Assembly: GCA_034008185.1 (NCBI GenBank)
Contig: CM067082.1
Span: 127,845,988 to 127,909,987, forward strand
Length of the DNA: 64,000 bases
Source of the DNA: Gorsachius magnificus
Taxonomy: Eukaryota > Chordata > Aves > Pelecaniformes > Ardeidae
Reading direction: 5' to 3'
Shown: positions 1 through 11,800 of the stretch, one piece after another
Layout of the letters: the number at the start of each line of letters is the position of its first letter
How positions within the stretch are numbered: the stretch's first letter is position 1
Position numbers and translations under genes: made by a program
Notes under the pieces: model-generated
What the model was told of the DNA's origin: nothing
The model's input: the letters and a program-made list of their open reading frames with translations, nothing else
The model's database searches: none

Positions 1-3000
1 TACTGCTTTGCTCTGCTTTGTTTGGGAGAAGACAGTCACTTCATCCCATTGCCTGCAGAAGCTTTGTCTTCCCCATGTCTCACCTGGCAAGGGACACAGG
101 CTGAAATTCTGTTTGTTTCTGTGCAGGGTGTGATGTGGGTCTGAAACCTGGTCCTTATCTCTGAAAAACAATCAGAGGATTTAAGGATTCCTTACCCACT
201 TTGGGATATACAGGGCTGAGACAACCTAACCCTTTAAATTCTGATATGGTAATTAATATGAAATACTTACTTACTAAGGGACCACTCAAGTGTCTTACTT
301 GATAATGAAACCTAGACCCTGAGCCTGCTAAATTCAGTAGCAGATTTTTCTTGTCCTGAGGAAGTCTGTTTGGGCTTTTTCTGCTTTGATGTATTTTGAT
401 TAAGGCACAGCAGAGCCTATTTCCAGTCTTCTACTCTGTGACATTCCCAGATGAGAAGGCATTTCGGCAGTTTCTAGGTTATACACAATTTTAAGATAAT
501 ACCTACTGGGGAAAAACGGTTTCAAACGAACATGGTACAAGGCCATATTAATTGTTTTAAAATGACTGCTATGTTGCTGTTAGCAAGGGGAGCAATGAAA
601 AATGACCTCTAAGTATTCCAAATTATTAATAAAAGAGAAATTAATTTTTTTATGTCTCTATATTTGTAGTTTGTTGTTTTTTTTTTTTTAGAGGGACTCA
701 GCTGTTCTTGAACTGATGCAACTTTACAATGTGAATTACTTCATTAAAAGTCTGAAATAAGCTTGTTGTGTGTCCTAAATCTAGGGACATTTTTCTTCAA
801 AGACTAAAAATTGCTAAAAGGTGATAGAATCAGTCACCTCCAACACTTGGATCCTGCCCTGGAAGTATTTTATGCCTAATTCTGTCTTATTTGTTGTCTT
901 CAAACAATGCTTTAAGGAGAAGAAAACATATAATTGCTCTGTAATTTCTGCACTAAAATGTTTTCTTTTGAAGTAGCTCCGCTTAGCTAGTAAAAATACT
1001 TCTGGGTCTTAGTCAAGCATTTAGTACAATTTAAAACTGCAATGCTAAATTTCATTGGTTGGACTTTTTATTAGATAAGGTAGAAATGAAAGCAGCAGGC
1101 AATTTAATTAGCAGTAATTTTTCTGGGCAAGTCATTACTTTGATGAACTTCAGAGCAATGTTTATGGCTCCTAATTAACCATGTTAGTCATTTGATTGAA
1201 TAATCACTTTGGAAATGTTTCTACAATTTGATTAGAGTCTGACCCACTCTGATAGTCATAAATTAACTGATAGCACTTTAGGATAACAAGACTCTAGTTA
1301 CTTTGTGAGAAATAAACTCTTCCTTGCTGTATTTTTTCGGTCCTCTGTGGACTGTTTAAGCACAAGCTAACCAGAAGATTAAGTAATCTTGGTACAAACA
1401 ATGCTCGCCTTAAAAAGACTCCAGATGTTAATTATAATTGACTTAGGAGCATGGGAGATGAAACCCCAAATCGGTTAAGAGCACAACTTCTTGGATGCGT
1501 GCGTATTTCTTTATTCCATATACTCTGCTGTATCGCTTTGCAAGAGTGGAGTTCATGAGTCAAAAAGAGTTTTGCTGCCAATACTAGTGAGTTTTTACCT
1601 AAAATAGAAAATAACATCTGTTTCAGTTCTCCAACTTCCTCTTTTTTTACGTAGATTTTTCCATCCTCCTTAAAATTCAATCTACTTGGTAACACGAGTG
1701 ATTCCTTGCAGGTGAACCACTGCTTGTAGCCTTGACTTCCAGGCTCCAGTGCTATCCCTGACTAGGGTGATCACTGAATCACTGATTCCTGTGGTTGCTC
1801 AGAATAGCTTCCTGAGGTGCTAGAGATTCTGGAGGCCTGAGCAGGCAGGCACCAAATGTTTCATCAAGAGAGGAGGTAGTGAAGAGTTTGGTACAGATGT
1901 GCAAGAGAGACCATGGACTGTTTGTTAGAGGAAACTTACTATTACTGCCCTATGTTTCACTCGTTTTGTGAAGTCAGTGTAAAACCACATTTTCTTATCC
2001 TGCCAAATCTTTGATACTCATCACTAGTCAGTGAACAGTGAAATTTGGAATCACAGTCTGAAAGAGTCTGTAGGCAGTGTTGGAAAAATAACGTCTGCTC
2101 TTTTGACCTCTGTTTGCATCTCTTAAAAGAGTTACAAGTTAGTGGTAACAGATTGCATAGCTTAGGGTAGGAGTTTATCACAAGATCAAACAGGCTTTGT
2201 TAAGCAAGACTTTTGATATCCAAGAATTGGGTTAAGCATGGTCTAGAAGGGCAAACATTTCTGGTGTATTTCTGTTTGCAAGTCCCTGCGCACCGGATGT
2301 GGCTACTTGGGGACGGTGCAAGACATGGGGAAAAAATAGAAAGACATTTAAAGAACATAATTTTCATTAGTTCTATTTGGTTTTTCTCATTCTTCTTGCA
2401 GATTTGAGGAGAGGTAGGGAATGGCAAATAAATGACTATATTACTTGGAATGTGTACACTGATTTTTGTTTTCTTTTGGGGGGGTTTCTTTTTTGGTTAG
2501 GGGTGTACAAGTGGAGGGTGAAATTAATGCATCTGAATTCCTGGATTAAGTGCTTAGCAATCGCAGAAAATTTCATTAACCCTTCAAATCTTTAACCAGA
2601 GTCTAAAAAGCAATATCCTACTCTTAATTCACTCTGCCGTTCCTTGTATTAATGTAGAGTCTGTCAGTCTCCAGTGTGATTGGCAGGCTTTTCTGTGTAA
2701 TTGATTAAAAATGTTAGGTTGAATTAGTTACAAAGATAGATATGCAAGCACAGGGTTTACAATATTTGTACTGTTTGGTGTGGATTTTTTGGTCTGTGAA
2801 TGGTCTAAAGTGTAATTGTCATGAGAGTCAGCTTTTAGCAAAGGTGATTACAGTAAAGGTTTGAGTTCAAGTGCCTGTGTTAGATGGGATCTATGATCCT
2901 CACATTATGATTTTTCTCCTCCGCCATGCCTTGTGCGTGCTGCTCTGAAATGCTAACTGTGTGTGGACAGGTTCCCCCTCGCTGTAACTTGCATCCTTTT

Positions 3001-3095
3001 TGTTGCTCTTCTGCCTGCAGCCTGTCTCATTGATAACCTGCACACTTTTAATTCCAGACAGTCTTTTGACTAGCATTGTCATCTTCTCCTTTCAG
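1..3095 (+). other. ETV1: ETV1 intron (5' end outside the window)
   Basis: This is intron sequence upstream of the first visible coding exon, ending in a pyrimidine-rich acceptor (atcttctcctttcag, 3081-3095). It is AT-rich with a short T-run near 677-690. I see no coding exon, recent transposon or long repeat in it. The short open frames present on both strands are unremarkable. Confidence 0.8.
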
Positions 3096-3164
3096 AAGTG
3101 CCTAGCTGCCATTCCATTTACATGAGGCAAGAAGGCTTCCTGGCTCACCCAAACAGAACAGAAG
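3096..3164 (+). CDS. ETV1: ETV1 coding exon (about residues 268-291)
   Basis: This 69-nt exon encodes VPSCHSIYMRQEGFLAHPNR followed by TE, a segment of the linker between the ETV1 activation domain and the ETS domain. The acceptor is a clear polypyrimidine tract plus CAG. The first two bases complete a Glu codon begun in the upstream exon, and the last base G begins the Gly codon completed at 5572, so skipping the exon would keep the frame. The oddity is the 3' boundary. The frame needs the exon to end at 3164 (gaag), but the next bases are TTAAGT, not GT. Ending one base earlier would give a GTTAAGT donor but a 68-nt exon and a frameshift into the next exon. One missing base, a sequence variant, a different donor or skipping could explain this. 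The identity of the exon is secure; its exact end is not. Confidence 0.9.
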
Positions 3165-3599
3165 TTAAGTTTTCTATTATGTATTGCTTTTGTACAAGAG
3201 AAACTTAAAAAAATTAAAAAGCCTGGAGGGATTTGGGGTTCAGTCGTTTAATTCTGCTGCTGGGAAGACTTGCATCATCTTTCTTTCCCTTCCCGGTCTT
3301 GAGTTTCTGATGCACTGATTTTTTTGTAGCTTCTTCTAGTGCCACAGGTTGATCAGGTTAAAAGCAATTCTATTATGAATTTACTCATTCTGCTTTTCAA
3401 GGCCTCTAGCAGTTGAAAGGAAGAGACGCTTAAAAATTTGTCCATTTCACCCATTCTGCTCACATGGTATTTTCCAGGCTATTGGTGTGACAGGCTCAGT
3501 TAACTGTTCAGTAATCCATTTTATACTTCAAAAAGTTTTCAGTGAAGGTTTTTGGCTTTTCCTTTTGTTAGGATTTCTGCAATGCTTTGGTGGTCCTTA

Positions 3600-3665
3600 G
3601 GCCCAAACTGTACAGCCGTATGATATATGCCAAAACTCTCAGTGACTTCAGTAGGGCAGAGCTTA
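3600..3665. repeat. Possible copy of an old dispersed short motif
   Basis: The bases around aaactctcagtgacttcagt (3633-3652) followed by agggcagagctt resemble a phrase that recurs in old non-coding repeats of reptile and bird genomes, built on 'cattgacttcaatggg'. The match is short and degenerate, so this is the weakest of the copies listed for this family (others at 6248, 21945, 51630 and 58868). Confidence 0.3.
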
Positions 3666-4334
3666 GTTCATTGTCAAAATTAATAATTCTGAGTAAAAGC
3701 ACTTTGTATATATAAAAGCATATGTATTAAAAATAAGAAGGTCAACATAACTGAGAAAAAACGACCACTGAAAGAGAGGTTGTACTCTCTACTCTCCTGC
3801 TTTGGTGTACCTTTCTTGTCAATATATGATTTTTTGTTTGTTTAGGGTTTATTCATTTTTCTTCTAAGGGGCAAATTTCACAAACATGAGGGAAATTGGT
3901 TTTGAGATTAAAGAGAACTCAGGCAGATGTATGAATCAAAGTCCTCTAGTAAGACTTCATTCACTAGTGAAAAGACACAACTGGAAAGATAACAAAGCCC
4001 AACTGCTTCTGGGGTGGAATAAAGGCAGAAAATAGAAATAAAAGGTAGTATTCAACAAGGAGGGTGGCACAGAGATGGAAAGTTATAACAGTCTTGGTAT
4101 ATGAAATTATATGAAGTATAGAAGCTTGATAAGGGAGGTGAAAGACACCAGGGAAAAATCCACCAATTGCAGAGCTAAGGTCAACAGATCTGAGTTCCAT
4201 TCACAGCCTAGGCAGGGGAAAGACAATCTTAGCCATGTTATGTACTCATAACTACTTGGAGGTGGTAAAATTGTTATGAATTACATAGAAAAGCAGTAAT
4301 GTTTGATTAAATATTTGTTTTCTGTATTTGTAAA

Positions 4335-5320
4335 TCAGTCAACATGATTTTATGGAATAAAGGTCATGTCAAATCTGATTCTATTCTTTGTTGAGATTAA
4401 AAGTTTGATTGATAAAGATACTTGTATCATGTAGTTAGATTTTTTTATGGCATACAGTTTGCCACTGCATTACATTCTGATTAACAAGTTAGCACAAAGC
4501 AGTATCACTAAAGTACACGTTAAATACATTAAGACCTGGCCAACTGACAGATCTAAAAGTGGCTGTCACTGGGCAATCATCTCTAAATGGATTGTTTCTA
4601 TTATAGTTCTGTAGCAATTGATATCAGGAGTGTTTCTATTCAACATTTTCAGTTAGGATACAGAAAAAAGTTAATAGATAACTTTATGGCACAAAGACAG
4701 GCAGAGTGGTAAATAACGGGCAAGACAGGGCAGTCACACAAAGCAATTTGAATTGTTTGGTAATCTGGGCACATAAAACAAAATGTTTTTTTAATATGCT
4801 GAATGTAGACGAGGCCTATGGAACCGGGAAACAGTATATTGGAAAAAATGATTTTGAGATGGGCCTCCTTGGCTTCACAGTGGGAAACCAGCCCAACCAA
4901 ACATTGTAACCGTATGGCAAAAGGGCCTTCTGTAATATTTGCACAGTCAAAATGAGGATCATAGGGAGGCAGGAGAGCAGGAGATGTTTTGTCTCACTAA
5001 GTAGCACTGGTGAGGCTTATAGTGGCATGCAGTACAGTTCTGGTTAAGCAAAACATTAAAATAATACTGAAAAGTAGGAGCGTGTACAGAAGAGAGTGCT
5101 AGAAAGTATGCAGGGTTGCAGAGGGCGTCTTTTAACGACAAAAATTAAATTTAAGAGAATGGTCTTAATTGGAAGAAACATCAAGGGGGTGACTGCTGTG
5201 AGTATGGGGAGGAAATGCCGAATAGGACTCTTTTAGTCTCGAAGGGAGATAGACCCGCAGAAACTAAGGGTTAAAAGTCAAAGCCATGCTAGTTCAAACA
5301 GGAAATGAGACAAACATTTT
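4335..5320 (+). mobile_element. Ancient CR1-like LINE fragment (reverse transcriptase region)
   Basis: This is a heavily decayed non-LTR retrotransposon fragment in the same orientation as ETV1. The best stretch (about 4700-4805) still reads as VNNGQDRAVTQSNLN followed by LVIWAHKTK, matching the CR1-type reverse transcriptase pattern just downstream of the catalytic box. Upstream, the start (aacatgattttatgg, 4341-4355) and a phrase ending attcaacattttcag (4638-4652) match the finger and palm segments of the same ORF. Around 4650-4700, where the conserved F/Y-A-D-D box should be, the frame is broken and both aspartates are gone. The tail near 5290-5320 still resembles the ORF's C-terminal region. 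Frameshifts and stops throughout make it inactive. I recognise the family by pattern and cannot assign the subfamily. Confidence 0.8.
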
Positions 5321-5571
5321 GGAATAAATCACAGAGAAAAATGGGTGCTTTTTCATTTTTGCAGGTGGAGATAAACAGTCTCTTGGGAATGCACACATTA
5401 ATTAAACACCCCTGTACTGAGGCCAAGATGTTGCAATTGGTCGGTGTGTAAAGGATGTGGGATATTAATCTGATTCCTCTATGACTTAGTGTTCCCTCTG
5501 GCATTAAGCCTATGATCTCTTCTTTCCCCATGCATCTTTTAAATAAACACCTCTCTCTCTTTAACTTACAG

Positions 5572-5640
5572 GCTGTATGTATGAAAAGGGACCTAGGCAG
5601 TTTTATGATGACACTTGCGTTGTTCCAGAGAAGTTTGACG
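5572..5640 (+). CDS. ETV1: ETV1 coding exon (about residues 291-314)
   Basis: This 69-nt exon encodes CMYEKGPRQFYDDTCVVPEK followed by FD, with the first two bases completing a Gly codon and the last base starting the next Gly codon. The segment is part of the conserved stretch just before the ETS domain in PEA3-group factors. The acceptor (cttacag) has a strong CT-rich tract and the donor is GTATGT. Like the preceding exon it is 69 nt with matching phases, so either could be skipped without shifting the frame. The 10-mer GTATGTATGA occurs both near the start of the exon (5575-5584) and exactly at the donor (5641-5650). Confidence 0.96.
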
Positions 5641-8600
5641 GTATGTATGACACATCTATCTCTCTTTTTCTTGTGTGGGGAGATGAAAAAGGAAGAGATG
5701 AGGGACTTTTCTCTGTTGCTGATCAAAAAAGCTCGGTAACGTTCCAATTTAGGATTCCTTAACACACCATTTGCGGTGCGCCCAACCAAAGCTGACCTTT
5801 ATCTCTTGAAACCAAAGTCTCCATTTCAATAGGATGTCGTTCAACTTTTGCCAGCAAAAGGTGCTGTATCCAGAGTTGTGGCAGAGGAGCTCAGTTCCTG
5901 TACTGTTGAGAAGTAATAGGAGGATTTCCATTGCACTGATGATCACATACCGCTTGTTGTTTGAGATTTAATGAAAGCTTTTCTTATAATTAACAGAACG
6001 GTGGAGAAAGCAGCAGCTTTGGTTTTACTCAGGATTAAGCCTCTTGTCTTGCTGTCTGTGAAGTGATGAATAGTGGGGAGTGAGTTTATAGGGCATGTTT
6101 GTGTCAGTGTATTTGCACTACGTTAAACATTGTACTAGTGGTTTATTTTTCAGTGGGATTGATAAGAAATCAATGATCTTTTCACAACATTACCCATTAC
6201 AACAGGTTTTTTTTTTCAAGAGGGATTCTGAGGTCAATTAAAATAAATGGCCCAAATTATCCTCAGTTACTCTGATGTAAAATCAGTTTCCTGGTGTAAC
6301 TCAGTTGATTTCAGATTTATTTCATTATAGACAAAGTAGATGGACTCAGTATTTCTTGCCGGTGACTCTGTTAGTCTGCAACTTTAGGAATTAATTTGGA
6401 GACCAGTTACTTAAATTTGCTAGAGTGGCCTCTTTGTGTTAGAGTACGTATGTCCAGCTTTATTTATCAGAGTATCTAACCTTACCTGTTAAACCTGTGA
6501 ACTATAGCTAAAACTATAGCTAAAAGTAGAGCTGGAGAACTTGGGGTTTTTCCTCCTGCTTTATTTTGTGTTTTCCCCTGAGAATCATTTATATGGATTA
6601 CAAAACTATTACGTGTCTAGCAGCATTTGTTGATTTTGCTGGAGAATGGGAGACCCTAAAATGAAAGTAACCCAGAGAATTATACATTCCTCAAACGGAG
6701 GTATCATGTACATTCTAGGGTTGGTAAGGAATAGCAAGAAATAAATAGAGGATTTTAAATAATATTAGACCTAACTGAAGGTTGCTCTATCCAATATTGC
6801 GGTGTCACTGGATCGACACTTTCACTGAAAGGGTGATTTATTGGAATTCTGCTTTATACTCTGACTTTGGAATGTATGCTTCCCCTCTGCTCCCCCTTTT
6901 TAAAGCACATAATGTCAGGTTTTTTTTCTTCCCCAAAAATGATTGTGAACCTGATCTGTTTTCAGTATCAGTGGCAATTTTATATTTACATTTATGGGAA
7001 GGGGATCAGACCCTGTACCTACAAGAAGTTAAAGCTCTTCAGGAGTAGAGTTTGTCTATGTCTTTCTTGAAAATCCTTTTTCATTGTTTGGGTTTTGTAC
7101 AGGGAAGGGAATGAAAATAGAAAAGAAATACAAATAAGGTAAAAGAAATAGATGTTTGGAAATATTTGTGTGCTTGCAAAGCAAGCAGTCTGCTAACTTC
7201 TATGACTGTCCATTGAGAGTCCACCTTGTACTCTAGAAGATTGATGTGGTGATACAAATAGGTGTGTTTATACTTGTAGCATGATTACTTTTGAGGAAAA
7301 AATAGCAGATGTGTCATCATGTTTTGGCCCGTAAAGCAAAAGTGGGATAAGCCCAGGACTAGTCTTGATGTTTCAGAAGTAGATTCTCAGCTGCTTTGTT
7401 TGAAATCAAAGATCAGCACAGGCGAAGAATCTGATCCTCTATAATACTGCACTTGCTATTTGCGCATTGCTCAGCTATCATTAAAAGAAAAATCCTGTCC
7501 TTGAAAAAGAAGGCCTTTCAGGACTGGAACTTGAACCTCACATAAACCCAAAAGCCTTGTGTTGATTTATTTGTTTTCTACAGCTATTGACTCAATTTTC
7601 TTTCCTGATTACAAAAGGAAGTGCTCCATTTTTAATATTATTATTCTTACTTTCACTACACGGAGCTGTTCTGTAATGGCCATCAGAGCATCCTAATGTT
7701 GTGGTTGAATGTAAAGTCCTGGCTTTCTATATTAATACAGGTCACACTGCTTATTGGAAGGTATTGCTGTTCTGGTAGTTGAAATGAGGAGTTTTACCAG
7801 CGTATCAAGGATTGCTGTCATTGTGTGCAGAAAAAAATACCCTCTGCTTCAGCATCAGACCCTTCAGCTGTTGTTGTTTGCATGAGTTGTTTAGCATGAA
7901 TATGATTTAAAAACAACTGAGACACAGTACGGATGTCGCAGGATGGCTTTCATTGGCAGTTTGTGGAACAGCTAGCAGAATATTGTTATTGTTTTTTAAA
8001 AACTTCCTCTGGACTTGAAATTTTAGAAAAATTAACTTACTGCTTTTCAGGGGGAATACTAATCTAATATGTAGATATGAGTAAAAGTAATGTGTGCTTA
8101 TATGCAAGTCCAATGTGCCACAGAGGAACTTGCATATCTGCAGGATTTGCATACCTATACATAAAGCACATGCTGTTTAAGTCCAAGTCAAATATTTTGT
8201 CAAATTTTCCTTAGAAGCATTTGCATGAAAAAGAAGTTTCACTCAGTAGGGCTTTGCAGCTTTATGAAGCATACATTACATTTCCAAAACTGGGGCCTGT
8301 GCAAAGTATAGTACACAAATGCAGTTCTTCAGACATCAGAGTTGCTTACAAAAATAGTTCATGCTCTTTCAGATAGAGGATATTGCAAAATGGTTTGCAA
8401 GCGAGATTTGCATGTATCAGAAGTAAATGTGGATAGGCTTAGAGAGACTTCTACAAATCATGACTGAATTTAGGTACTTTTTAGTATATGAATATGTTAT
8501 TGTAAGAGTGTTTACAATTAGCAGCCGACAGGGAATGTTGCATTTGTGGGTGGCTGGGGAGTAAGAATTCTTTCCCTCTGTTTTATTAACCCTAATGATT

Positions 8601-8680
8601 GCTTTGCCAGTTTAACTGACAAACCGAGTGGTAATGCTTTTTGCGCATTGCTCATCCAATGTTGTTGCTATTCTGTGCAG
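5641..8680 (+). other. ETV1: ETV1 intron
   Basis: This intron has a GTATGT donor and an acceptor ending ttctgtgcag. It holds a copy of an old dispersed short repeat at about 6248-6325. It also has a tandem repeat at 6506-6524 (ctatagctaaaactatagc, two 11-base units). No exon, RNA gene or recent transposon is apparent. Confidence 0.8.
6248..6325 (+). repeat. Copy of an old dispersed short repeat
   Basis: The phrases cctcagttactctgatgtaa (6261-6280) and ctggtgtaactcagttgatt (6291-6310) match a family of degenerate non-coding repeats seen in bird and other reptile genomes, with the recurring core 'ggtgtaaatcaggagtaact'. Similar phrases occur here at 21945-22011, 51630-51694 and, inverted, at 58868-58957. 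I cannot name the family. Confidence 0.45.
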
Positions 8681-8850
8681 GTGACGTCAAACAGGAGCCA
8701 GGCATGTACCGCGAGGGACCCACGTATCAACGGCGAGGCTCGCTTCAGCTGTGGCAGTTCTTGGTAGCTCTTCTTGATGACCCATCAAACTCTCACTTCA
8801 TAGCGTGGACTGGCCGAGGCATGGAATTCAAGCTGATTGAGCCAGAGGAG
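8681..8850 (+). CDS. ETV1: ETV1 coding exon, start of ETS domain (about residues 314-370)
   Basis: This 170-nt exon encodes DVKQEPGMYREGPTYQRRGS and then the first part of the ETS DNA-binding domain, starting LQLWQFLVALLDDPSN and ending at KLIEPEE. The ETS fold is a winged helix-turn-helix; this exon supplies helix 1, the first two beta strands and the start of helix 2. The VKQE tetrapeptide fits the SUMO-acceptor consensus (hydrophobic-K-x-E) known for PEA3-group proteins. RRGS fits a basophilic kinase site; its Ser falls at 334 in human numbering, a position I recall as a reported protein kinase A site. The acceptor (ttctgtgcag) and donor (GTGAGT) are canonical. The exon ends exactly between codons. 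Confidence 0.97.
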
Positions 8851-11800
8851 GTGAGTTAGATGGACAGCGTGCCCTGACAACCACTGCCCCATCCTGCAAA
8901 TTTAATAGTGCTCCTTTGGATTTAGGCCCTGTTTTCCTTCAATATTTTGCTTCAGTAGCACTTCAGAAGGGTGACAGAAAGGACTGGCAAGGGAAGTGCT
9001 TCATTTAGGACAGAGGTGTGGTTAAGTGTAGACTTGATTCCTAGTTTCACAAAATAATAAAAATATTGCAAGTACTAAAGTTACAAAATACTTGACATTA
9101 GTTGTGGGGCCCAGATTTTTAAGAACCGCTTCATGGATAGAGCTGTGTTCCAAAATCCTTTGAAAATTGTCTCTGAATAGTCTTTCAACACTAAATACTC
9201 TTCAGTGTGAAGATGTGGGATCTTGGAACTTTTAGGCTGTAGAGTGAAAAAAACCCAACTCTGACAGATAGCAAAAGAGGAGGTTAAGAACGTGAGGCTG
9301 TAAAGTCCCATCAAAATTATATAACCCCCCCCTCTGCCCCTTTTTAGAGTTGCCTTCAGAGTCTTCCTGCTTATATTTATTGTTAGATTGTTTAGTGCAC
9401 ACTTAGGTCCTAGGCTTGCAAACACTCATACATGTGCACAGCTCCCATAAACCATGAAGGACTCATGGGGTAGTTAAAATTACTTGTATTCACGAACATA
9501 TGCTGAAGCATGACTTAGTTCACTTGTGTGATAAACAGGAATAAATTGAACTTTTTATTACATAAACTTTTTTTGACTAGTTAACATTAAATAATCTATC
9601 CTGTGTTCTAAACAGCCATGGAAACTGTTAGAAAATCAGTTGTGCCTGAATTTTATTGTAATACGGACGTGCATGATTTCATTAGGGTTGTCAAAAAGCA
9701 GTATCACCCTGGTTTACTTTTTTGCCCCTTGAGCAGGGTTGGGTAACAGAGGAGACCACAGCAAATTTTCCATCAGGATCCCCTCTGAGTTAGAGCTGAG
9801 TAGGAAGGTTCGGGGGTGTAAGGCTGCTTCTGTGTTCCACCAGCTATTTCTGCCGTTTGCCATCCATCTGCTGGCATAAGAAATCTGAAAGCTTTCTTGC
9901 ATTTAAGTTATATTGTCTGCCAACAGCCCTAAGGGGGATGATAGAGTAGCTGGGGATGGAGACAGGACTGATGTCCCTTTTCTTCTCAATGTGGCTGAAG
10001 GGCAGGTTGCTGCAGGGACCCGCGTGCTGGCTCTGGTTTTTCTGAGCTTCCCCCGCCCTAGTGATAGTCACCGTGGCAGATCCTGGCATTGTGCATGTGA
10101 GGATTTGACCACAGAACATTCTCAGTCAATTTGATGCGGAAACTTTGCTGGCAAGTCTGCAGCCTTAGCAGGCTACATGGACTTCTTAGTTTTGTGGCCT
10201 GGCTTAGAACAGGGTGAAATCTTTGGAAAAGTGCTTGCTTGATTTTTGGTGGATGAAGTATCTGATTTTTTTCCCCTGTCCCAGTCTCAGTATTTTTTTA
10301 CCCTTTTAGTTTTGTCTTGTCTTTAGGTTATGTCCAAAGTTTTTCAAGATTGAAGACGTTTATTGAAAAATGGTTTCCAGCAGATGGTGCAAAAACTTTG
10401 TAGATTTTATTAGCTAAGGAAGGGAAAGTAGCAAAACAAAACTCTTAAGGCTTCCTTATTGTGTTGTTATTATTATTCCTGAAGAATTGGATATTCTGAT
10501 TTAAGTTAACCAGATCATCTGCTTGTCTGACCTTGTAGCAGTTGCTTTGTGGTTTTGAGCAGCACTGCATCCAAGATCTGGAGGAGGCAGGCTACTTGAA
10601 ACTTGCTTACTCCTATGTGCTCTTAGGGAGTACAGGGGAGCCTAAGCTGTTTTCATATGAATGTCATGGATCTGACAGAAACTGTTGATTAAAGTAAGAA
10701 TAGCCAATGGGAAGTTGCACACTTCTGTTGGTTGCCAAGTGTAAATTGAAGGGAAGTCAAAGAGCTTGTTGGTTCAGCTGTAGCAGGTTAGGATGTCAAT
10801 GACATGACCTTTCCCATCACATCCCTTTCTGGAGGTTTATGCCCTTGTAGAAAGGGTGACAACAAAAATGAATATGTATCAGCTCCTTGAGTACCCTAGT
10901 TCATTCAGAAAGTAGAGAACTGTGAACTGTGGAGGCCAAGAACTGGGTGTAGGTCTATTTATGTTGCCTTGTCACAGGGACAGTAACCTTCAGCAGGAAG
11001 GTGGGGTGGAAGGCTAGAAGCCTGAATCCCTTCCACAGAGCAAGACTTGATAAATGCTGTGCAGTTCAGGGACAAGAAGACTAGCTTACCAAGACTACTT
11101 CTGGACCTGCTTGCTTATTTAGGAATGTCAAAATACCGCACAGGATAGCATATTCTCAACTATTATTTTGTTGTTGCAAGCCTGTTATGTTGGGGACTTT
11201 TAGGACTCTGATTAATGCAGAAAACAACTTGTCAGGAATAGACAAAGAGTGACGTAGGCATGTGTTACAAAGATGAATAGGCAAATCAAGGTTACGCATC
11301 TAGGCCAAATCTACAGCTGGAATAAGTTGACGTGATTGGAGGTATGTTTCAATACAGCTATAACATAGCTGAAGTTAGCAGAGCCATGATAATTTACATA
11401 AGCCTGAAAAGCTGCACCACTGAAAGGAAATAATGCTTTAAAAAGAAATTTTAAAAATTATTGTCCAGATGGAGATCAAAGTCATGGATTTTGCTGTTGT
11501 TATTTAGTCCCCTTCAGTTCTCAGTACTGCATGTCATCTATGGTTTGCATCAAAAGGCTCCAGACACCTATGGGAAAGTTTCATAAAGCAGTCTGCAGAG
11601 AAGCTGCTTGGCTACTCTCTTCCTTTTTCCAGAGCTGTATGCATATGCACGTCTCAAACATTTTTATAAAATGTGCTTTAAAGAGTTCATCAGCTCTGAC
11701 TTTTTTTCCCCTCTGGTGACATGATAGTCATTTGTATAGCTAGTAATTGAAATGTCACCGGCAGCCGATTATAATTTCAGGTGGGGAATAAGCAGTTAAG

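Larger units (their letters stand above)
3165..5571 (+). other. ETV1: ETV1 intron with LINE remnant
   Basis: This intron separates the two 69-nt exons and ends in a CT-rich tract and CAG (5551-5571). Its start is non-canonical (TTAAGT). It carries a short copy of an old dispersed motif near 3600-3665 and a degenerate LINE fragment from about 4335 to 5320, which stops about 250 bases before the next exon. No coding sequence other than LINE-derived reading frames is seen. Confidence 0.8.

Noticed and set aside
5289..5789. 166-codon open frame on the - strand
   Set aside because: It lies antisense to an ETV1 exon and overlaps the end of a LINE remnant. No known domain and no promoter or splice logic; the frame is open by chance.
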